A stretch of DNA of 36,994 bases. It comes from Flavobacteriaceae bacterium. Its GTDB lineage: Bacteria > Bacteroidota > Bacteroidia > Flavobacteriales > Flavobacteriaceae. Positions 31,405 through 36,994 of this stretch are shown here, in pieces (the stretch's first letter is position 1; every line of letters starts with the position of its first letter). The DNA is taken from NCBI GenBank assembly GCA_024763365.1, contig JANTFO010000012.1, positions 1-36,994 of the forward strand, given 5' to 3'. A program made the position numbers and the translations under genes. The notes under the pieces were generated by a model. It saw only the letters and a list, made by a program, of their open reading frames with translations, was not told the origin of the DNA and ran no database searches.

Positions 31405-33843
31405 TTAAGATTTTCGGCTAAACCAACGTTTCCAGAAAGGTTTTTTCTCGGACTCATAGTAGCCATAGCCATAACCACCATATGCATAACTTCCGTAACC
31501 GTAACCATAGCCGTGACGTTTAGAGAAGGTAAAATCACTCAGCACATAACTGATATTTTCTATCTCCTTGCGCTTGTACTTGTTCTCTATCATTTTCAAC
31601 TGACCTTTCTCGGTGTAATCTTGTCGGACGACATACAATACCGTATCTGCATACTGAAATAATTCCTGAGCATCAGCTACCGCACCTATAGGAGGTGCAT
31701 CCAGAATAATGTATTCATAATGCTCTTTCAAATATTCAATCAGTTTTCCGGTTTCCTCACTCAACAATAATTCAAAGGGATTAGGTGGCACGGGGCCTGA
31801 TAAGATCACATCCAGGTTGTCATAAGTGGTTTGTTGGATGATCTCCTCCGGTTTTTTATTGCCTATCAAATAATGAACTAAGCCTATATTTTTGTTCAAA
31901 TTGAAATCCTCAGCTAATTTGGGTTTTCGTAAATCTACTCCTACCAATACCGTTTTCTTGTTACTGATGGAAAATACCCCAGCCAGGTTCATGGCAGTCA
32001 AGGTTTTTCCTTCTCCACTGATGGATGAAGTTACTAATAACACATTGGACTTAGCACCTCTTTTCAACAGAAAGCGCACATTGGAGTGCAAGGCTCTATA
32101 GGACTCCGCCATGGGTGATTTGGGCTGATTAAAAATAACGAGGTTTGATTCCTCTGTATTCGTCCCGATTACCCCAAGAATAGGGATTTTGTAGTTTTTC
32201 TCAACTTCTTCAATAGTGTGAATTTTATTGTTGAAAAACTCTAATAACAGAATGATGATAAGTGGCAGCGCCAAAGCCAAAGCCAAACCTATCAAACGGT
32301 TGAATTTGATATTGGGTTTAATAAACCCCTGCCCTATATCTTTAGCATTGTCAATCACTTTGATATCTGACACATTAGATGCTATCGCTGTTCCGGCTTC
32401 ATAGCTTTTTTGCTTGAGGTAATTATAGTTATTTTCTGTAATGACATACTTTCTCTCAAAACTCAACAATTGTTGTTCTTTGACTGGCAATTTCTTAAGT
32501 TTAAACTGATTCTCGCTTAATCTTTTATTGACACGGTTGAGATTATTTTGAATTTCAAGCCGTAGCATATTGATGTTTTCATATAAGGCATTCCTTTCCA
32601 ATTCGATCTCAGCAGAGAGTTGCTTGACGCCCGGGAAATCCTCTGTGACATTTTGGAGGAGGTTTTCTTTGGCTTTGGTTTTTGAGATCAAAGCACCTAT
32701 ACTTGAGGCAATCTTACTATCCTCCACCTCAATCACGGCCGGAACGGGAATAGAACCGGAATCGTAAGTTTCTCTATTTTTTAAATAGGATTCCAAACTA
32801 TTGAAATAGTCCAGTCTGTCTTGCAAATGTTGCTGCTGATTGTCCAGTTCTATCACATCCTTAAAGATGGTTGAACCCTCAGCTGACAGGTTATAGATGT
32901 TTTGCTTTTCCTTATAATTACCCAGGTCTTTTTCAATAGTACTCAGATTCAACGCCATATCATTAAATAAGGTGTCGATATAATTTTTGGTTTTGACAGC
33001 ATATTTGATCTTGGCAGCTATCTGATCTTTCTCCAAAACTTTGACGGTACTGTTCAAATAATCAACCAACCTTTTTTTATTAGGCCCGTTAAGTGCCAAA
33101 CTGATCAACGATGTTCCTTTTTTGGCTGTACTGACATCTATCCCACGATATTTTGATACTGTAGCATTAAAATCATTGAATTTGATAAAATAGGTTTTAT
33201 CTAAATTTGGGTTGCCTGTTAATGAGAGATCAATACCTAAAAAATCGGTATTTATTTTTCCGATAGGGAAAACTTGCTCATATATATTTTGAATAACTTC
33301 GTAGTGTTTTTTATGAGCATCTGAATAGCGCTCTAGCGTTTTGGCTTCACTTTCGTTAAAATCAACACGTATTTGTACTTTTTCTTCAGACAGAAACTTT
33401 AGTTCGATGAGGGTGTTTAGTAATTGATAGGTAGTTGTATCTACTGCCAATTTAAAAGGTACTTTACCATACACATCTTCCATCCTGTACTTTCCTTCAA
33501 CCAAATAATCCACATAGTACTGGGTTTCTTGAACCACTTTTTCATTATGGGTACGCGATTTTAAGATGGTTTTAATGGTTTCTACCTTATCACTGGGGCC
33601 TCCCCAATTAAAGGCAATGTTGGTACTTGACGTAAAAATAGGGTTCTGCTCGTCCTTAACAGTAATTAAAGAATTTAGGGAATAAATGCGTTGTTGGTAG
33701 GCATTGACATACTTTACAATAAAAAAGGCCAAAATCAAACTCAACAAAAACCACTTCCAATAGGATAATATCTTGATCAGTATAGCTTTGATATCCAAAG
33801 CTGAGAACTCATTGAAATCAAAGGGTAAATTGGTGTTTTCCAT
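31405..33843 (-). CDS. wzc: Wzc-like polysaccharide co-polymerase with BY-kinase domain
   Basis: An inner-membrane protein of 812 residues that steers polymerisation and export of capsule or exopolysaccharide. A Wzz domain with its first membrane helix lies at about residues 30-50. A long periplasmic coiled-coil region follows, with the second helix at about 520-540 (FNRLIGLALALALPLIIILL). The cytoplasmic tyrosine kinase has Walker A SISGEGKT (about residue 605), Walker A' VLVGVDLRKPK and Walker B YIILDAPP. The tail is a Tyr/Gly run (GYGYGYGSYAYGGYGYGYY), the expected autophosphorylation cluster. It overlaps the wza-like gene by 1 nt. Wzc cycles between phosphorylated and free forms, normally with a phosphatase that is not encoded here. 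Confidence 0.94.
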   Translation of the reverse strand: MENTNLPFDFNEFSALDIKAILIKILSYWKWFLLSLILAFFIVKYVNAYQQRIYSLNSLITVKDEQNPIFTSSTNIAFNWGGPSDKVETIKTILKSRTHNEKVVQETQYYVDYLVEGKYRMEDVYGKVPFKLAVDTTTYQLLNTLIELKFLSEEKVQIRVDFNESEAKTLERYSDAHKKHYEVIQNIYEQVFPIGKINTDFLGIDLSLTGNPNLDKTYFIKFNDFNATVSKYRGIDVSTAKKGTSLISLALNGPNKKRLVDYLNSTVKVLEKDQIAAKIKYAVKTKNYIDTLFNDMALNLSTIEKDLGNYKEKQNIYNLSAEGSTIFKDVIELDNQQQHLQDRLDYFNSLESYLKNRETYDSGSIPVPAVIEVEDSKIASSIGALISKTKAKENLLQNVTEDFPGVKQLSAEIELERNALYENINMLRLEIQNNLNRVNKRLSENQFKLKKLPVKEQQLLSFERKYVITENNYNYLKQKSYEAGTAIASNVSDIKVIDNAKDIGQGFIKPNIKFNRLIGLALALALPLIIILLLEFFNNKIHTIEEVEKNYKIPILGVIGTNTEESNLVIFNQPKSPMAESYRALHSNVRFLLKRGAKSNVLLVTSSISGEGKTLTAMNLAGVFSISNKKTVLVGVDLRKPKLAEDFNLNKNIGLVHYLIGNKKPEEIIQQTTYDNLDVILSGPVPPNPFELLLSEETGKLIEYLKEHYEYIILDAPPIGAVADAQELFQYADTVLYVVRQDYTEKGQLKMIENKYKRKEIENISYVLSDFTFSKRHGYGYGYGSYAYGGYGYGYYESEKKPFWKRWFSRKS

Positions 33844-34628
33844 TATTTCAGTAAGTTGATTAATAGATATGTTGTACTGATAAAAGACATCACTGATAAT
33901 ATAGCCGAAAGGGTCTGTGTTCCGGTAACGCCACTTCCCAAAGCCTTTTGAGGTAGCGCCGGTACATTGATAATATCATTAGGTTGTAGGTAAAATACTT
34001 CAGAATTAAACAAGTCCATTTGGGTTAAATCAACCCTAAACTTTTGAATACCATCTCCACTTTTTCTAATAATCTCAACATTTGTCTTATCACCAAAAGG
34101 CGTTATGTCACCGGCATTGGCAACAGCTTCTATGATATTAACTGAATTTTGGAATAAAACTTTCGTACCGGTCGACCCGATCTCACCTATGGTCGTATAC
34201 CGAATTCCGGCTAATTTTGTGGAAACAAACATTTCAGAAACATCCTTAAAATATCTACTTAAAAGAGACTTGACTTTATGGCTTACCTCTTCAGTTGTAT
34301 ATCCCAGGACGTTAATCTTACCTAGAAAAGGGAGTTCTATAAAACCTTGTTTATCCACCGAGTAGCCCGAAAAATATAAACCTCCACCGGTAGTTTGTTG
34401 CACATTAGTCGATTGATTACTTTGAAATAGCTGAACCAATTCCTGATTCGTCGCTTTGATATCAACTTTGATGATATCATCAACCTGAAGGCGGTAATCT
34501 AAATTGTAAATTTCCTGAACGCCAGAGGTAGATAGACTTTCACCTTGCATGTACACAATTTTTTTATGAGGTACACAGGAAGCAAAAGCAACTAAAACAA
34601 GTAAAAAGAAAAGAAACTTATGTTTCAT
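33843..34628 (-). CDS. wza: Wza-like outer-membrane polysaccharide export lipoprotein
   Basis: A 261-residue lipoprotein (lipobox VAFASC, Cys18) with the polysaccharide-export domain (YRLQVDDIIKVDI, then GYSVDKQGFIELPFLGKINV) and one SLBB domain (TTIGEIGSTGTKVLF, EAVANAGDITPFG, LQPNDIINVPA). It ends in a hydrophobic segment (LSAILSVMSFISTTYLLINLL). This matches the short Wza form of Bacteroidetes, which with Wzc builds the envelope-spanning export channel. It is first in the two-gene operon; its TAA overlaps the wzc ATG by 1 nt. No glycosyltransferases are in the window. Confidence 0.92.
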   Translation of the reverse strand: MKHKFLFFLLVLVAFASCVPHKKIVYMQGESLSTSGVQEIYNLDYRLQVDDIIKVDIKATNQELVQLFQSNQSTNVQQTTGGGLYFSGYSVDKQGFIELPFLGKINVLGYTTEEVSHKVKSLLSRYFKDVSEMFVSTKLAGIRYTTIGEIGSTGTKVLFQNSVNIIEAVANAGDITPFGDKTNVEIIRKSGDGIQKFRVDLTQMDLFNSEVFYLQPNDIINVPALPQKALGSGVTGTQTLSAILSVMSFISTTYLLINLLK

Positions 34629-34661
34629 CCGTTTATAATATTATTATTTTTTTAAGGTATT

Positions 34662-34727
34662 CCCGAATAGGTTTCGGGTGCACCACCATAATCTTGTCCT
34701 TATGCCTACCTGCCTATAATGGCAGGT
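34662..34727 (-). promoter_or_regulatory. Two hairpins in the long leader of the wza-wzc operon
   Basis: ACCTGCC-TATAAT-GGCAGGT (34708-34727) is a perfect 7-bp stem, and CCCGAA/TTCGGG (34662-34667, 34673-34678) a perfect 6-bp stem. Both lie in the roughly 138-nt leader implied by the promoter at 34773-34780. The first belongs to the GC-rich palindrome family seen elsewhere here. They could act in attenuation or RNA stability. Confidence 0.5.
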
Positions 34728-34772
34728 GAAAGATAATTCAATATGATGATTTCATAAAAATTAAATTGGAGA

Positions 34773-34780
34773 CAAAAATA
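34773..34780 (-). promoter_or_regulatory. Promoter -7 element of the wza-wzc operon
   Basis: TATTTTTG on the minus strand matches TAnnTTTG. The implied leader is about 138 nt. The rest of the 332-nt gap to the AraC-type gene shows nothing else I can name. Confidence 0.55.
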
Positions 34781-34960
34781 CGTGATTTTTTTTAACTGTC
34801 TAATAGTCCTTTAGTATTTTACGTTCTCCTTATAAATACATTTTATTTATTAAATTACCTGCTTTTGTAAACAATTGCAATAAAAATCAAATAAGACGTT
34901 TTAATATTAATACATCACTAATCCGTTTTTAAACTAAGAGATAAAACTTCCCTGATTACC

Positions 34961-36052
34961 ATGATCACAAATTTCTTTGGGTTACTAATATTTGGTTCTT
35001 TGATTCTGCTAAGTATTTTATTAATCGCAAATCCGCTTAAGGTTAATAATACTGCTAATTTTTGGTTTGGTATCTTTTTACTTTTATGGGCTTCGTTTTG
35101 GATTGAGGAAATATTGTTAATTCTCAACATTAAGACTTATAGCATACAATCAATAACTTTGTTTAAATTCCTTCAATTTTTAACTCCTCTCATATTTTAT
35201 ATAAGTATAAGATTTTACACAAACCCTGATTTTAATTTAACAAACAAAGGCTTTTTATATTTGATTTTACCAACTATTTATCTCAGTTTTTTGATTTTTA
35301 GTAAATTATTTGGAAAAGATCTAAAGTCTGTTTTATTGGCTTTGATGTTGGTCCATAGTTTTGCTTTCACTTTTCTATCATTATTACATATTAGAAAACA
35401 CAAAAAAAATATCAAGCAATATGCCTCCAGTATACAAGATATTGACTTGATTTGGATAGAACTAATAGTATGGTCTTTTGTATTTCTTATAATAGCCATA
35501 AGTTTTTTTAATGTAGTTTTCTACGATGCTCCACTTAACTCATACATGAATATTTTGATCTATTTAATCGTGGTTTTTACGGCTTACCATGCTTTAAAAC
35601 AAAAAGAAATATACGCTATTGATTCTCAAGAAAGAGCTGAGGTTTTTTCAATATACGAAGAAACTGATAAAGAAGAATTTAAAAATAAAATTATTTCAGA
35701 TGAAAAAATCATTGAGCTTAAAACTCAATTACACGACATATTATTAAAAGAAGAACTTTATCTTGACCCCGAGATAAGTTTGAGCAAACTTGCCAAAAAA
35801 ATTAATCTAACCTCACATCAATTATCATATTTGATCAATACAGGCTTTAATAAAAACTTTTATGAATTCATCAACAAATTTAGAGTAGACAAAGCCAAAA
35901 AGCTACTACATGATAAAGCCTATAAAAAATATTCAATTCTTGGGATAGCCTATGAAGCCGGATTCAATTCAAAGACTTCTTTTAATACTACGTTCAAAAA
36001 AATAACCGGTTTAACGCCCACCGACTTCAAAAAGAATGGTTCGGATTTATAA
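34961..36052 (+). CDS. Membrane-bound AraC-type transcriptional regulator
   Basis: A 363-residue protein with about seven membrane helices in the first 215 residues and a cytoplasmic AraC-type double helix-turn-helix at about residues 265-358 (LSKLAKKINLTSHQLSYLIN, then ILGIAYEAGFNSKTSFNTTF and GLTPTDFKK). Such one-component sensors are common in Flavobacteria; signal and targets are unknown. It is divergent from the wza operon and may regulate it or the dehydrogenase gene downstream, which is inference from position only. Confidence 0.9.
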   Translation: MITNFFGLLIFGSLILLSILLIANPLKVNNTANFWFGIFLLLWASFWIEEILLILNIKTYSIQSITLFKFLQFLTPLIFYISIRFYTNPDFNLTNKGFLYLILPTIYLSFLIFSKLFGKDLKSVLLALMLVHSFAFTFLSLLHIRKHKKNIKQYASSIQDIDLIWIELIVWSFVFLIIAISFFNVVFYDAPLNSYMNILIYLIVVFTAYHALKQKEIYAIDSQERAEVFSIYEETDKEEFKNKIISDEKIIELKTQLHDILLKEELYLDPEISLSKLAKKINLTSHQLSYLINTGFNKNFYEFINKFRVDKAKKLLHDKAYKKYSILGIAYEAGFNSKTSFNTTFKKITGLTPTDFKKNGSDL

Positions 36053-36073
36053 ATCCGAACCATTCTGTTTTTT
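36033..36073 (+). terminator. Intrinsic terminator overlapping the stop codon of the AraC-type gene
   Basis: A perfect 34-bp palindrome (36033-36066, arms AGAATGGTTCGGATTTA and its complement) is followed by GTTTTTT. The TAA (36050-36052) lies in its centre. Confidence 0.85.
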
Positions 36074-36212
36074 AAACTACTGAATATCTGACATATAAAC
36101 TAGATGTTCTCATTTATCTGAATGAACTTTAATCACTAACTAACCTTTTACTTTTGGCGTAATTATTTACAATCTGTCTGCAAGAGGCAGTACAATTAAT
36201 TAGTGATAAACC

Positions 36213-36994
36213 ATGAATAATCAATATGCTTTAATAACAGGTGCTAGCCAAGGCTTGGGTAAAGCTTATGCAGAGGAACTGGCAAAAAGAAAAAAAAACC
36301 TAATATTAGTAAGTCTACCCGGACAAAATCTTAAAAACCTATCAGATCGGATTTCTAAAGAAAATAATGTCGTTTCTTACTATTATGAAACCGATTTTTC
36401 TTCCGATCAAAACATATTAGATTTCTCCAAATGGGTAAATGAACATTTTGATGTTAACTTACTGATTAATAATGCCGGAATTGGTGGTACACAATCTTTT
36501 GAGGAGGTTAATTATAAATATATTGACCGTATCATTCAAGTAAATGTTAAGGCGACTGCCTTACTGACACATCAATTATTAAAAAACCTTAAAGGCCAAA
36601 AACAATCATATATACTTAATATTTCAAGCATCGCTGCCTATACCCCTGTAGGATTCAAAACGGTTTATCCGGCGTCCAAAGCCTTTATTCAATCATTTAG
36701 CAGAGGCTTGAATGCGGAATTAAAAAACACCAATATATCTGTAAGTGTTATGAATCCGGGTGCTATGGCTACAAACGACGAAATATCATCTAGAATTGAA
36801 AAGCAAGGTTTTATCGGTAAACTCTCTATATTAAAACCTGATAGAGTAGCACGATATTCAATCAATAGGCTTTTAAAAAAAGATGAGGTAATCGTCGTAA
36901 ATCCATTTCTATGGTTTTTTTCAATCATACTTCCTGTTTGGATAAAATTACCCTTAATGACCAAAATCATCAAAAGAGAACTGAAATATAAAAC
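36213..36994 (+). CDS. Short-chain dehydrogenase/reductase (C-terminus outside window)
   Basis: An open frame of 260 codons from ATG 36213 to the right edge. It has the NAD(P) motif TGASQGLG near residue 10, NNAG (LLINNAGIGG), the catalytic Ser (ILNISSIAAY) and YxxxK (VYPASKAF). The C-terminal part has a hydrophobic stretch (FLWFFSIILPVWIKLPLM), similar to membrane-associated SDRs acting on lipids or ketoacyl compounds. The substrate is not deducible. It follows the AraC-type gene, separated by a terminator. Confidence 0.92.
   Translation, partial: MNNQYALITGASQGLGKAYAEELAKRKKNLILVSLPGQNLKNLSDRISKENNVVSYYYETDFSSDQNILDFSKWVNEHFDVNLLINNAGIGGTQSFEEVNYKYIDRIIQVNVKATALLTHQLLKNLKGQKQSYILNISSIAAYTPVGFKTVYPASKAFIQSFSRGLNAELKNTNISVSVMNPGAMATNDEISSRIEKQGFIGKLSILKPDRVARYSINRLLKKDEVIVVNPFLWFFSIILPVWIKLPLMTKIIKRELKYK

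Noticed and set aside
34715-34720. TATAAT as a sigma-70 -10 box
   Set aside because: It is the loop of a palindrome, and Bacteroidetes promoters use TAnnTTTG instead.

Overview
The window is AT-rich bacterial chromosome from the phylum Bacteroidota, most likely the family Flavobacteriaceae. The signs are promoters with the Bacteroidetes -7 element TAnnTTTG, a cobalamin-riboswitch BtuB/BtuG-type pair, a Flavobacteria-type dnaX without zinc cysteines, a recF/DUF721 pair, and Wza/Wzc proteins of the Bacteroidetes type. I see no rRNA or tRNA gene and no CRISPR array.

Region by region: 1-2123 holds the N-terminal 707 codons of a large secreted surface protein (DUF11-type and thrombospondin-type-3 repeats). 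2529-6003 is a vitamin B12 uptake operon: riboswitch, BtuB-like TonB receptor, BtuG-like propeller lipoprotein. 6163-16034 is mostly housekeeping: dnaX (apparent -1 frameshift at an A10 run), sppA, rfbB, a DUF819 permease-like protein, ligA, a thioredoxin-like protein and trxB. 16130-20574 holds a conserved protein of unknown function, two tandem OmpA-family paralogues, a sulfotransferase-like gene and a YfgM-like TPR protein. 28475-31218 holds recF, DUF721 and hutI. 31405-34628 is a Wza/Wzc polysaccharide-export pair, followed by an AraC-type membrane regulator and a short-chain dehydrogenase that runs off the end.

The accessory stretch lies between the TPR gene and recF (about 20.6-28.4 kb). 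It starts with a decayed YfbK-like gene, a DUF302-like protein and a membrane thioredoxin. From 22.9 kb on, single minus-strand genes of unrelated function (VanZ-like, Fic, RAYT transposase plus carbonic anhydrase, Fic) alternate with degenerate inverted repeats of one architecture: an ACAAC box, about 5 nt, then a GTATAAnCG box, with complementary boxes abutting the stop codon of the neighbouring gene. This looks like an integron-type cassette array with non-canonical recombination sites and no integrase in view. It is the best candidate here for an undescribed system.

A second layer of small repeats overlies the window. The RAYT gene lies between two 26-bp inverted repeats, each containing a hairpin, and is broken by a 19-bp GC-rich palindrome whose removal restores the reading frame. 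Related GC-rich palindromes occur in the B12 riboswitch, in a MITE-like element and in the wza leader. Seven-base tandem repeats start right after the stop codons of rfbB, the DUF819 gene and the DUF721 gene. All functional calls come from reading the sequence by eye; no database search was run.
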